64,000 nucleotides of DNA from Flavobacterium sp. KACC 22763 (GTDB lineage: Bacteria; Bacteroidota; Bacteroidia; Flavobacteriales; Flavobacteriaceae): positions 3,038,001 to 3,102,000 of the forward strand of contig NZ_CP117879.1 of NCBI RefSeq assembly GCF_028736155.1, given 5' to 3'. A program made the position numbers and the translations under genes. The notes below the pieces were generated by a model. It was given only the letters and a program-made list of their open reading frames with translations, did no database searches and was not told the DNA's origin. Shown in pieces: positions 42,084 through 51,150 of the stretch (positions are counted from its first letter, which is position 1; each line of letters opens with the position of its first letter).

Positions 42084-42184
42084 GATTCGCTATCGCGAAA
42101 ACGCGGAAAAAAACGAATTTTTTTCAATCTAAAATAAATCAGAAAAAGAATCTGTGTTCATCCGCGTTTTCGCGATAGCGAATC
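42084..42184. repeat. 24-bp GATTCGCTATCGCGAAAACG-type inverted repeat
   Basis: Arms 42084-42107 and 42161-42184 are exact complements, about 53 bp apart. The arm contains TCGCGA-type palindromes. It lies next to the 41899-42030 repeat and 22 bp from the HD gene's stop. Confidence 0.88.
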
Positions 42185-42206
42185 CGTAAAATCAGCGTCT
42201 AAAATT

Positions 42207-43394
42207 TTAAATAGATTTAAAAGCAATCACAAACGCAATTACCGTTATGATAATTCCGAACATAAAAAAGTTATAGGCAATTCGCAGTAAATTATATTTT
42301 CGCTGCAAAACCAATCCCAAGTAATACAAATCTTTGATCATGGTTGAATACAGATAATCTCGGTCTTTCATCATTTCATTCATTGCCCAATCGTAATCTT
42401 CGAGAGGCATTTTGTAGAAATTTCCAAAAAACATCAAATTCACTTTCTTAGCTTCCACATCATCTCTGGTGAAAAATCCTGATGTAACTTTTGGACGTGT
42501 CGAAAGAATCGCAAAAATAATCGTAATTACACTAGACATCAGCATAATAAACGTCGGTACAACCAAATGCGCATTTTTCGGACTATCTAGTTTTGGAATA
42601 ATAGATGATAATGCAATCGAGATAATAATCGCATTTACCGACAATAGAATATTGGCTTTACTATCGGCAATTCCACTTAAACGTGTATGATTTCCGAGAG
42701 TGACACGAAATAGAGTATCAATTCCGCGATCTGGTTTATCAGCTTTTTCAGCTTTTTCTCTTTTTTTATTTTCTTCTTCTAGTGCAGCGGCAGCTTTCAA
42801 TTCCTGTTTGTTTATTTTTTTCTGAATTAATAATAGATTTTTTTCTTTCAGAGGTTGCCATTTTCTCAAGGCATAGTCTGTGTAGAATCTGTGTTTATTC
42901 AATAAAAAATTAAGATTTTCTCTAGTCCATTCTTCATTAGAAAAGCTTACAATTCCAGCATTTTTTAATTCCAAACGAAGTAATTCGCAAGTTGTGGCAT
43001 ATTCAGCTCCCATTAAATGGGCGTAATCTGCATCTCTAATAATTTTTTCAAGATGCGTTTTAGGCTCATATTCTTTAACTGTAGCCAAAATTAAACTCGC
43101 AACAAGTGCGATAAATTCTTCCGATTTTCCTTTTTCGCGCAAAAACTCAGCAGCAATTTCGGTGCTTTTCTTTTCATGATTTTCATACCCTTCAATATAT
43201 CCAGTGTCGTGAAACCACGCAGCCACCAAAAGCGCTTCCTTATCCTCACCGCTTACATCTTCTTTTTTGCAAAGTTCTTTTACTGCTGTAACAACCGTAA
43301 AAGTATGATTAAAATTATGGTAAGAATATAAATTAGAAAGTTTATCTTTGAGTAAATTACCGACAAAATCCTCGGATTGTTCTATTAGATTCAT
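42207..43394 (-). CDS. HD phosphohydrolase fused to a Pycsar-effector-type membrane domain
   Basis: A 395-residue protein. The N-terminal half is an HD domain: HNFNHT (His26/His30 area), AAWFHDTGY (His-Asp pair 62-63) and IIRDADYAHLMG. A charged Lys/Glu-rich linker follows (about 190-222). The C-terminal part has two membrane spans after GIADSKANILLSVNAIIISI and a third near the end, matching the PycTM/DUF5706 domain found in Pycsar anti-phage effectors. In Pycsar, cCMP or cUMP triggers such membrane proteins. No pyrimidine cyclase is nearby. It could degrade or sense a cyclic nucleotide at the membrane. Confidence 0.85.
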   Translation of the reverse strand: MNLIEQSEDFVGNLLKDKLSNLYSYHNFNHTFTVVTAVKELCKKEDVSGEDKEALLVAAWFHDTGYIEGYENHEKKSTEIAAEFLREKGKSEEFIALVASLILATVKEYEPKTHLEKIIRDADYAHLMGAEYATTCELLRLELKNAGIVSFSNEEWTRENLNFLLNKHRFYTDYALRKWQPLKEKNLLLIQKKINKQELKAAAALEEENKKREKAEKADKPDRGIDTLFRVTLGNHTRLSGIADSKANILLSVNAIIISIALSSIIPKLDSPKNAHLVVPTFIMLMSSVITIIFAILSTRPKVTSGFFTRDDVEAKKVNLMFFGNFYKMPLEDYDWAMNEMMKDRDYLYSTMIKDLYYLGLVLQRKYNLLRIAYNFFMFGIIITVIAFVIAFKSI

Positions 43395-43420
43395 AAAGAA
43401 TATTTTTATACCACTAAATT

Positions 43421-46400
43421 ATGAAATTGTTTTTGGATAATCATTTTATTGCTAAGATTAAAAACTGTTTATTAGCAATAGCGACACTATTCATCGTTTA
43501 TTCCTGTGCAACACGTAAACCGCAATATGGAAAAAGTGTAAGCGCCAACGAAACAGAAAACGCAACAGATACCATAAAAATTGCACATACTTTTTTTCTT
43601 GTTGGCGATGCTGGAAATGCCGATGAAGAACAGGCACAGCAAACGTTAGAACTTCTGCATCAAAAGCTAAAAAAGGCGAACAAAAAATCGACATTGCTGT
43701 TCTTGGGCGATAATATTTATCCAAAAGGCTTTCCGAGTGACAAACATCCTGAAGACAAGGCTTTAGCGGAAACTAAATTGACCAATCAATTAAAATTAAC
43801 GAAAGGTTTTAAAGGAAAAACAGTTGTCATTCCAGGAAATCATGATTGGTATAGCGGCATCAAAGGCCTAGAACGTCAGGCTGATTTTGTAGCCAAATAT
43901 TTAGATGATAAAAAAGGTTTTCTTCCAAGAAAATCCTGCCCAATTGAAAACACAAAAATTGACAGTACTACTACTCTGATAGCTGTTGATAGTGAATGGT
44001 TTCTTGAAGATTGGAACGATCACCCAACTATAAATGACAATTGTGAAATTAAGACCCGAGAAGCTTTTTTTGAAGAGCTAGAAGGTCTTTTAAACAAAAA
44101 TCAAGAAAAAACCGTTGTTTTAGCTATACATCATCCGTTATTAAGCAACGGAACACATGGCGGACAATTTTCATTAGAAAAACAATTATTCCCTTTAGAG
44201 CAAAAAATTCCGCTTCCAGTAATTGGTTCGTTTATTAATTTATTGCGAAAAACTTCTGGCGTTAATCCGCAGGATATTCAAAACAAACAATATACGATTT
44301 ATACTAAAAGAATTAAAACGCTTTTGCAAAAACAGAAAAATGTAATTGTCGTTTCAGGTCACGATCATAACCTGCAATATATAAGCAAAGAAAATATCCA
44401 GCAGATTATCAGTGGCGCTGGATCAAAATCGGAAGCCGCTAGAGCTATTAGCCCGTATGACTTTTCATATGGCGGAAATGGTTATGCTACTTTAACTATG
44501 TTTAAAAGCGGAGATGCGAAAGTTTCTTTTTATGGAAATGAAAACGGCAAAGAAAAGCTTCTTTTTGAACGCGAAATAATAAAAGCCAAAGAAATTAATT
44601 GGGCTTCAGATATTCCGAACAAGTTTCCTGCAAAAGTAACCACTTCGATTTATTCTCCAGAAATGACTCGAAAAGGGGCATTTCACAGATTTTTATTCGG
44701 TCAGCATTACAGAAAATATTACAGTATGCCAATTGAAGCTACAACGGCTACCGTTGATACTTTAAAAGGAGGCTTAAAACCAATTCGCGAAGGCGGAGGG
44801 CATCAATCTGTTTCTTTGAGAATGTCTGATCCTCAAGGGCGTGAATACATCATGCGTGCGATGAAGAAAAGTGCGACCGTATTTTTGCAGTCAGTGGCTT
44901 TTAAAGATCAATATGTGGTAAATGAATTTGAAAAAACATACGCCGAAGATTTCTTGTTTGATTTTTATACTACTTCTCACCCTTATTCTTCTTTTGCAAT
45001 CGGAAGCATGTCTGATCAAATTGGACTTAGACATACGAATCCTATTTTATATTATATTCCGAAACAAAATGGTTTAGGCGAATTTAATGCAAGTTTTGGA
45101 GACCAATTATATATGGTTGAAGAAAGACCTGCAGATAATCATCTTGACGGAAAAAATTTCGGAAAGCCAAGCAATATCATTGGAACTGATGATATGATGC
45201 TGAACCTTCATAAAGATGAAAAATATACTGTTGATGAAAAAGAATATATTAAGGCGCGTTTGTTTGATATTCTTTTGGGTGATTGGGATCGTCACAGTGA
45301 TCAATGGCGTTGGGCTGAATACAAAGAAGATGGAAAAGTAATCTACAGACCTATTCCGAGAGATCGTGATCAGGCTTTTGTGAAATATGATGGCGCTTTG
45401 CTTTCACTTATAATGAATATGCCTCCTCTTCGTCATATGCGAACTTTTAAAGGCGACAGAATCAATGTAAAATGGCTTGGAAGAGAACCTTATCCAATGG
45501 ATTTGGCATTTCTAAAAACTGCTGGAGAAAAAGAATGGGTTGAACAAGCCAAATATATTCAGGAGAACTTAACAGATGCAGATATCGATTTGGCTTTTAA
45601 AAATATGCCTAAAGAAGTTCAAGACGAAACGGTTGATGAAATTAAAGCAAAGCTAAAAAGCAGAAAAAAAGATCTTCAGAAATATGCTCGCGAGTATTCT
45701 GAAGTGTTAGATAGGACTGTTATGATTGCTGGAACAGACAAAAAAGACAAATTTGTTTTGAATCATAATGTGAAGAAAGGAATTGAAATTCAGGTTTTCA
45801 GAATCAAAAAAGAAGGTGATGAATTACTTTATACTAAAAACATAACCGATGATAAAACCAAAAATCTTTGGATTTACGGACTAGACGACAATGATGTTTT
45901 TGAAGTAAAAGGAAACGAAAAATCTAGCATTAAAATTCGTTTGATTGGAGGTCAGAACAACGATACTTATAATATTGAAAACGGAAGAAAGGTTATTGTT
46001 TACGATTTCAAATCAAAAGAAAACACATACAATCTAGATTCTAAAACGCAAACACAGCTTACAGACGATTACGATGTTAATGCTTACAATTACGAAAAAC
46101 CTAAATATAATGTAGTTTCTGGTCTTCCAAATATTGGATATAATCCAGATGACGGTGTAAAAGTAGGAGTTAACGTAAATTATACCGTTAATAATTTTAA
46201 GCAAAATCCGTACACACAAAAACATATTTTTAATGCTTTCTACTATTTTGCTACTGGTGGTTTAGAGTTTAATTATGCGGCGCATTTCCCTGGCTTATTA
46301 GGAAAATGGGTCATTGATGTGGAATCATTGTATACGACTCCGAATTTTGCCATGAACTATTTTGGCTACGGAAATGAATCGCAATACGATGATGATCTAG

Positions 46401-47152
46401 GAATGGATTACAATCGTGTACGCATTAGAAAATTTAATGCTTCGGGTGCCATTCGTCATGTAGGAAGATATGGAAGCGAGTTTAGCATTCAGCCAATCTT
46501 CCAGAGAATGACAGTTGAAGATACCGAAAACAGATACATTAATATCCCAGGAATTGTAAATCCTGAGGTATTTGATAGTCAGAATTACGGAAGTTTAAAA
46601 GTAAAATATCAATTTAAAAATTCAGATTTCGCAGCAAAACCAACTTTAGGAATGGCTTTTATGATTGCTGCAACTTGGACGACGAACTTAGATGACACAA
46701 AGAAAAATTTCCCTACTTTGGAAAGTTTCTTAGGTTTTACTCATAAAATTGATCATAACGGAAAATTGATTTTAGCAACTTACTTTAAAGGAAAAGCTAT
46801 TTTTAATAATAATTATGAATTCTATCAAGGTGCTTCTTTAGGTGGTGATACCGATTTGCGTGGTTATAGAAATGAGCGTTTCTTAGGAAGTTCATATTTC
46901 TCTCAAAGCTCTGATTTGCGTTTAAGCATCGGAAAAATCCGTAAAACGATTGTGCCTTTTACGTATGGAATTTTAGGAGGTTTTGACTACGGAAGGGTTT
47001 GGCTTGATGGTGAAAATTCTAAAAAATGGCACCAAGATTACGGCGGCGGACTTTGGCTGAATGCCATAAATGTGATTACAGCAAGAATCTCATATTTTAA
47101 ATCTCCAGACGAAATTGGAAGATTGATTTTTGGAGCCGCTTACAGCTTCTAG
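43421..47152 (+). CDS. Metallophosphoesterase with kinase-like and outer-membrane barrel modules
   Basis: A 1243-residue lipoprotein (lipobox Cys29). Residues about 50-400 form a calcineurin-like phosphoesterase with all metal motifs: LVGDAGN, FLGDNIYPKG, IPGNHDWYSG, IHHPLLSNG and SGHDHNLQ. Residues about 450-660 carry kinase-fold-like landmarks: a glycine-rich loop GGGHQSVSL with YIMRAMKK, then LGDWDRHSDQW (about 620) and IPRDRDQAF (about 648), like CotH or FAM20-type kinases. From about 900 the chain is a predicted beta barrel of the surface-antigen/Omp85-like type ending in FGAAYSF. It is divergently arranged with the HD gene, 26 bp apart. Confidence 0.82.
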   Translation: MKLFLDNHFIAKIKNCLLAIATLFIVYSCATRKPQYGKSVSANETENATDTIKIAHTFFLVGDAGNADEEQAQQTLELLHQKLKKANKKSTLLFLGDNIYPKGFPSDKHPEDKALAETKLTNQLKLTKGFKGKTVVIPGNHDWYSGIKGLERQADFVAKYLDDKKGFLPRKSCPIENTKIDSTTTLIAVDSEWFLEDWNDHPTINDNCEIKTREAFFEELEGLLNKNQEKTVVLAIHHPLLSNGTHGGQFSLEKQLFPLEQKIPLPVIGSFINLLRKTSGVNPQDIQNKQYTIYTKRIKTLLQKQKNVIVVSGHDHNLQYISKENIQQIISGAGSKSEAARAISPYDFSYGGNGYATLTMFKSGDAKVSFYGNENGKEKLLFEREIIKAKEINWASDIPNKFPAKVTTSIYSPEMTRKGAFHRFLFGQHYRKYYSMPIEATTATVDTLKGGLKPIREGGGHQSVSLRMSDPQGREYIMRAMKKSATVFLQSVAFKDQYVVNEFEKTYAEDFLFDFYTTSHPYSSFAIGSMSDQIGLRHTNPILYYIPKQNGLGEFNASFGDQLYMVEERPADNHLDGKNFGKPSNIIGTDDMMLNLHKDEKYTVDEKEYIKARLFDILLGDWDRHSDQWRWAEYKEDGKVIYRPIPRDRDQAFVKYDGALLSLIMNMPPLRHMRTFKGDRINVKWLGREPYPMDLAFLKTAGEKEWVEQAKYIQENLTDADIDLAFKNMPKEVQDETVDEIKAKLKSRKKDLQKYAREYSEVLDRTVMIAGTDKKDKFVLNHNVKKGIEIQVFRIKKEGDELLYTKNITDDKTKNLWIYGLDDNDVFEVKGNEKSSIKIRLIGGQNNDTYNIENGRKVIVYDFKSKENTYNLDSKTQTQLTDDYDVNAYNYEKPKYNVVSGLPNIGYNPDDGVKVGVNVNYTVNNFKQNPYTQKHIFNAFYYFATGGLEFNYAAHFPGLLGKWVIDVESLYTTPNFAMNYFGYGNESQYDDDLGMDYNRVRIRKFNASGAIRHVGRYGSEFSIQPIFQRMTVEDTENRYINIPGIVNPEVFDSQNYGSLKVKYQFKNSDFAAKPTLGMAFMIAATWTTNLDDTKKNFPTLESFLGFTHKIDHNGKLILATYFKGKAIFNNNYEFYQGASLGGDTDLRGYRNERFLGSSYFSQSSDLRLSIGKIRKTIVPFTYGILGGFDYGRVWLDGENSKKWHQDYGGGLWLNAINVITARISYFKSPDEIGRLIFGAAYSF

Positions 47153-47196
47153 CTGTAGGTTCAAAGTTGCAAAGGCTCAAAGTAACAAAGTTTTTA

Positions 47197-47271
47197 TAGC
47201 CACGAATTACACTAATTTCCACTAATTTTTATTTAAATATAATTCGTGAAAATTAGTGTAATTCGTGGCTA
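47197..47271. repeat. 22-bp perfect inverted repeat of the GCCACGAATT family
   Basis: Arms TAGCCACGAATTACACTAAT.. (47197-47218) and its exact complement (47250-47271) flank a 31-bp AT-rich interior. The same family is found at 10596-10660 and 21063-21284. It lies between two convergent genes. Confidence 0.9.
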
Positions 47272-47288
47272 ACTTTTGACTTAGTAAC

Positions 47289-48146
47289 TTAAAGCTTAAA
47301 CTCGTAGAGCTTTCCTCCTATTTTGTTTGTTTTTTCGTCGGCGATTAGTAACGTATTATTATCTTTAAAAACGATCGCTTCTTTTTGTGAAAAGTGATTT
47401 AAATTTAACTCTGTTTGAGTTCCTTTATGATATAAATCTCCTTTAAAGCCTTTAAACAAAAGCACTTTATCGTGACTAAGTAAAGCTACTTTTTTCCCAT
47501 CGGGACTAATTGTTGCACTCGTAAGAACGCAATGATTATAATTACTGCAGGTTTTAAACTCTCCTATTTTAACTGCTTTTTGAGTTCCTGCAGCATTTTT
47601 GATTTTGTAGATAAAAGCTGTTCCGTCAAAACCTTTACTTCTGTTTTTGGTAAAAAGATAGAAATAACCGCCTTGTTCGAAGAAGCCTTCAACATCGAAA
47701 AACATTTCTTTTTTCTTTGGAGGAAATTCTTTTTGTTCCGGATACGAAAATGAAATTTTATATTCCGTTTTAGCGACATCACTATTCAGTTGATTTTTTG
47801 CTACTTTATAAATGCACAAATCTCTTCTTTCGTTATCATTATTTCCAAAATCTCCAATGTAGATATTTCCAGTTTTATCTTTTGTAATATCTTCCCAATC
47901 AACATTTGTAGCGTTTGAAATCGTAATGGTTTTTGCCAATTTCCCTTTAGAATCGATAGCATAAATCGCATTTTTATTTCCGCTGTCTTCCAAAGTATAA
48001 AGCGTTTGCGTTTCGGGAAAGTAAGTTATTCCAGAAACTTCTTTTAATTTTTTCGGAAGCGAATAAAGTTCTTTTAAATCAGAACCAGATTGTTTCTGGC
48101 AAGCCAATAAAACAATTGAACAGATAATTAGGAAAGATTTTTTCAT
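47289..48146 (-). CDS. SdiA-regulated-like beta-propeller lipoprotein
   Basis: A 285-residue lipoprotein (lipobox Cys16). The body reads like a beta-propeller of the SdiA-regulated type: KKLKEVSGITYFPETQTLYT, WEDITKDKTGNIYIGDFGNN and VDWED motifs repeat with GxxG turns. Such proteins are thought to bind calcium or polymeric ligands in the periplasm or outer membrane. No partner is evident. It is a single minus-strand gene with a propeller-like ending and no terminator visible before the repeat at 47250. Confidence 0.82.
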   Translation of the reverse strand: MKKSFLIICSIVLLACQKQSGSDLKELYSLPKKLKEVSGITYFPETQTLYTLEDSGNKNAIYAIDSKGKLAKTITISNATNVDWEDITKDKTGNIYIGDFGNNDNERRDLCIYKVAKNQLNSDVAKTEYKISFSYPEQKEFPPKKKEMFFDVEGFFEQGGYFYLFTKNRSKGFDGTAFIYKIKNAAGTQKAVKIGEFKTCSNYNHCVLTSATISPDGKKVALLSHDKVLLFKGFKGDLYHKGTQTELNLNHFSQKEAIVFKDNNTLLIADEKTNKIGGKLYEFKL

Positions 48147-48226
48147 AAAACTATTTTTTGAACCATATAAGTTAATTTAAAAAGACAGGCTTAATTAAAC
48201 TTATATATCTTATATGGTGAAATGAT

Positions 48227-49279
48227 TTAAACTAAGTTAGTGTTTTTAAAATTACGGGTAATAAATTCAAATGCGGCGTGCATGATGTGCCCCATTGATT
48301 TTGCGTTTTTGAATTTCATATCGTTTGTATAACGGTATAATTCCATTTTTAATTGCAGTAAATGTTCTTGCGTTGAAATGGTATCGTGGCACATAATATT
48401 CAGCAATTTTTTGATTCTCGTTTCGGCAGAATGAATACGTTTTGCCAAAATCGCTCTCTCTTCATCTTTATATTGAATAATCGAACGTTCTTCTAATTTC
48501 TCTTTAATCAATTGAATCATTGGAAAGTTTTCCTTGAAAAACTGCGGACGATACACTTTAAAATTCCCCTCGTAACATTGCTGATCAAAATCGATTGGAC
48601 GAATTTTATAGACTACTTGATCAAAATCGTGAATCGGGACAATTACATAATTGTACGCACGCATGTCGCCTAAAAGCCGAATCATACAACGTTCATTAAA
48701 TTTCACAAATTCTTTTGCTATTTGTGCTTTTTCCATTTCACTACATTTATCAAGCAAAGTATCCATAAAAACATCGCCTGGAATTCCGATAATATGCTCT
48801 TCGATTAGAGTGTCTTTATAAACCAGAAAGTTGATTTTATCTGGCGAAAGAATATCTTCTAGTTCTAATCCGTAAATACGGGAAGCATCTGCTTTTTTGA
48901 TATAAAAATGAACATAGTTATCATTGAGAATATTTCGGACTTTAATTCTAAAAGGTTTTGAATTTCCGAAAGTACAATAGTCAATGGCATCAACATTTAG
49001 ATATTGAATAATTTCGCTATTACCATCAGAATGCAGAAGTGAATATATTTTCTTTAGATTCAAATCAATTTCATTACGCTCAAATTCGCCATAATATACC
49101 CGAATCCAAAGCGTGTCTGTATCATTCTTATCATAAACATTTATAGAACCCGAAAAACGAAGCAAGTCATCATAAAACACAGAAACTTTAGAAATACGCT
49201 CGTATCGCTCTAAATAACTTAAAAGTGGCTGTGTTAAAGGGTAAGACGGTTTTTTTAAAACCATTAAAGGCTCGCTCAT
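48227..49279 (-). CDS. Unrecognised protein with kinase-fold landmarks
   Basis: A 350-residue protein without a family I can name. The order of motifs suggests a divergent protein-kinase-like fold: YIKKADASRIYGLELED (Lys128/129 and Glu139/141, like the beta-3 lysine and helix-C glutamate), a hinge-like LIEEHIIGIPGDVF (158-171), LGDMRAYNYVI (204-213, Asp205 and Asn210 like the catalytic loop) and RPIDFDQ (227-233, like the Asp-Phe metal motif). The last 80 residues are helical and unrelated. The kinase idea is inference. It could instead be a fold that has lost activity. It is a lone gene upstream of the ABC operon, on the opposite strand. Confidence 0.7.
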   Translation of the reverse strand: MSEPLMVLKKPSYPLTQPLLSYLERYERISKVSVFYDDLLRFSGSINVYDKNDTDTLWIRVYYGEFERNEIDLNLKKIYSLLHSDGNSEIIQYLNVDAIDYCTFGNSKPFRIKVRNILNDNYVHFYIKKADASRIYGLELEDILSPDKINFLVYKDTLIEEHIIGIPGDVFMDTLLDKCSEMEKAQIAKEFVKFNERCMIRLLGDMRAYNYVIVPIHDFDQVVYKIRPIDFDQQCYEGNFKVYRPQFFKENFPMIQLIKEKLEERSIIQYKDEERAILAKRIHSAETRIKKLLNIMCHDTISTQEHLLQLKMELYRYTNDMKFKNAKSMGHIMHAAFEFITRNFKNTNLV

Positions 49280-49385
49280 TTTGAATATCTTTATTACAAA
49301 TTTACGTCAATACGATTTAAAGTTAGAATTTAAAGTAACAAAAATCAACTTGGCTCGTCATACTAAAAACTAAAACCAGAAAAAT

Positions 49386-50297
49386 TTGGAAACCATATTA
49401 ACCATTGAGAATTTAAGCAAAAGATACGGCCGCATTCAGGCTTTGAAAAATGTATCTTTTCAAATACAAAAAGGTCGCGTTTATGGCATTCTAGGGCCAA
49501 ACGGCAGCGGAAAATCGACTACATTGGGAATTGTATTGAATGTTGTCAATAAATCGTCTGGCGATTATCGCTGGTTTGATGGCAATGTTGAAACTCATGA
49601 CGCGTTGAAAAAAGTGGGCGCCATTATAGAAAGACCTAATTTCTATCCGTACATGACAGCCGAGCAAAACTTAAAATTGGTTTGCAAAATCAAAAACATC
49701 AACTATTCTAAAGTCAATGAAAAGTTGGAATTAGTGGGTTTAAGCGAAAGAAAAGACAGTAAGTTCAGTACTTTTTCATTGGGTATGAAACAGCGTCTAG
49801 CTATTGCATCGGCACTTTTGAACGATCCTGAAATTTTAATTTTAGATGAACCAACCAACGGATTAGATCCACAAGGAATTCATCAAATTCGTGATATCAT
49901 AAAAAAAATCGCATCGCAAGGAACGACTATTCTGCTTGCTTCGCATTTATTGGATGAAGTCGAAAAAGTATGCTCGCAAGTAATTGTTTTAAGAAAAGGT
50001 GAAGTTTTATATTCTGGCCCTGTTGATGGAATGTCTTCTAACGAAGGTTTCTTTGAGCTGCAAGCCGATAATAATTTAGTTTTAAAAACTGTTTTAGCCG
50101 AACATCCTGCTGTTGATAGAATTGCTGAAGAACATGATAAAGTTTTAGTTTACCTAAATTCTAATTTATCGGCTTCAGAATTAAATCAGTTTTTGTTTTC
50201 TAAAAACATTGTTTTAAGCCATTTAGTAAAACGTAAAAACAGTCTGGAAGCACAATTTTTAGAATTAACCAAAAACGCTATCGCTCAAAAAAACTAA
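49386..50297 (+). CDS. ABC transporter ATP-binding protein
   Basis: A 303-residue ATPase. Walker A GPNGSGKST (37-45), Q-loop region, signature FSLGMKQRL (a common variant in this subfamily) and Walker B ILILDEPTNGLDP are all present, followed by the switch histidine in LLASHLLDEVEKV. It resembles the ABC-2 export subfamily (bacitracin or lantibiotic-type). The only start before the conserved ETILTIENLSKRYG is TTG at 49386, which I use. It is followed 3 bp later by the permease gene. Confidence 0.93.
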   Translation: METILTIENLSKRYGRIQALKNVSFQIQKGRVYGILGPNGSGKSTTLGIVLNVVNKSSGDYRWFDGNVETHDALKKVGAIIERPNFYPYMTAEQNLKLVCKIKNINYSKVNEKLELVGLSERKDSKFSTFSLGMKQRLAIASALLNDPEILILDEPTNGLDPQGIHQIRDIIKKIASQGTTILLASHLLDEVEKVCSQVIVLRKGEVLYSGPVDGMSSNEGFFELQADNNLVLKTVLAEHPAVDRIAEEHDKVLVYLNSNLSASELNQFLFSKNIVLSHLVKRKNSLEAQFLELTKNAIAQKN

Positions 50298-50300
50298 ACC

Positions 50301-51137
50301 ATGAAAAGACTTCTTTCTATAGAATTGCAAAAAATCTGGATGAACAAAGCCAGTAAAATATTAACTCTAACTTATTTTATATTACTTTCTTTTATAGCCT
50401 TAATTGCAGCAATAAAATTTGACATAGGTCCTTTCAAATTTCATTTGGCAGAAATGGGAATTTTTAATTTCCCTTTTATCTGGCATTTCAATACTTACGT
50501 TGCCGCTTGGATGAAATTCTTTTTAGCTATTGTAATTGTTTCGATGATGGCCAATGAATATAGCTACGGAACTTTAAAGCAAAATTTAATTGATGGTCTT
50601 AGCAAAAAGGAATTTATTTTATCCAAATTTTTAACCGTAGTTTTATTTGCTTTTGCCTCTACTGTTTTTGTTTTTGCAATGAGTTTAATTTTAGGGCTAT
50701 GCTTTTCTTCTTACACCGAATTTGGTATTATCTTTAGCGATTTAGATTATCTTCTAGCCTTTTTTGTAAAATTGACCGGATTCTTTTCTTTCTGTTTATT
50801 TTTAGGAATCTTAGTAAAACGTTCTGCTTTTGCTTTAGGCTTTCTTTTAGTTTGGAATATTCTTGAAGGCATTATTAAAGGTATTTTGGCATTTAAGGTT
50901 TTTCCTGACAGCAACACTAATCAGAAAATCATGCAGTTTTTCCCATTAGAATCAATGTCAAATTTAATTGTCAATCCGGGCCCAAGATTATCTGTAGTTA
51001 AAAATATTGGGACACAAATGGGAATTGAAACTGAAACTGATTTTAGTGTTGATTATTTAGCCGTATTTATTGTTTTGATTTGGACTTTTCTATTCATTTA
51101 TTTTTCTTACAAATTATTAAAAAATAGAGATTTGTAG
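50301..51137 (+). CDS. ABC-2-type transporter permease
   Basis: A 278-residue inner-membrane protein with about six spans, the first after an N-terminal charged segment (MKRLLSIELQKIWMNKASK). EYSYGTLKQNLIDGLSKKEF is the cytosolic coupling region typical of ABC-2 permeases. It probably pairs with the preceding ATPase as a homodimer. Substrate unknown. Its stop codon is immediately followed by a -7 box for the next gene. Confidence 0.87.
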   Translation: MKRLLSIELQKIWMNKASKILTLTYFILLSFIALIAAIKFDIGPFKFHLAEMGIFNFPFIWHFNTYVAAWMKFFLAIVIVSMMANEYSYGTLKQNLIDGLSKKEFILSKFLTVVLFAFASTVFVFAMSLILGLCFSSYTEFGIIFSDLDYLLAFFVKLTGFFSFCLFLGILVKRSAFALGFLLVWNILEGIIKGILAFKVFPDSNTNQKIMQFFPLESMSNLIVNPGPRLSVVKNIGTQMGIETETDFSVDYLAVFIVLIWTFLFIYFSYKLLKNRDL

Positions 51138-51145
51138 TATATTTG
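51138..51145 (+). promoter_or_regulatory. -7 box directly upstream of the T9SS gene
   Basis: TATATTTG fits TAnnTTTG and ends only 5 bp before the ATG at 51151. Transcription would then begin near the start codon, giving a leaderless or nearly leaderless mRNA. The permease stop codon abuts the box. Confidence 0.55.
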
Positions 51146-51150
51146 TTACT

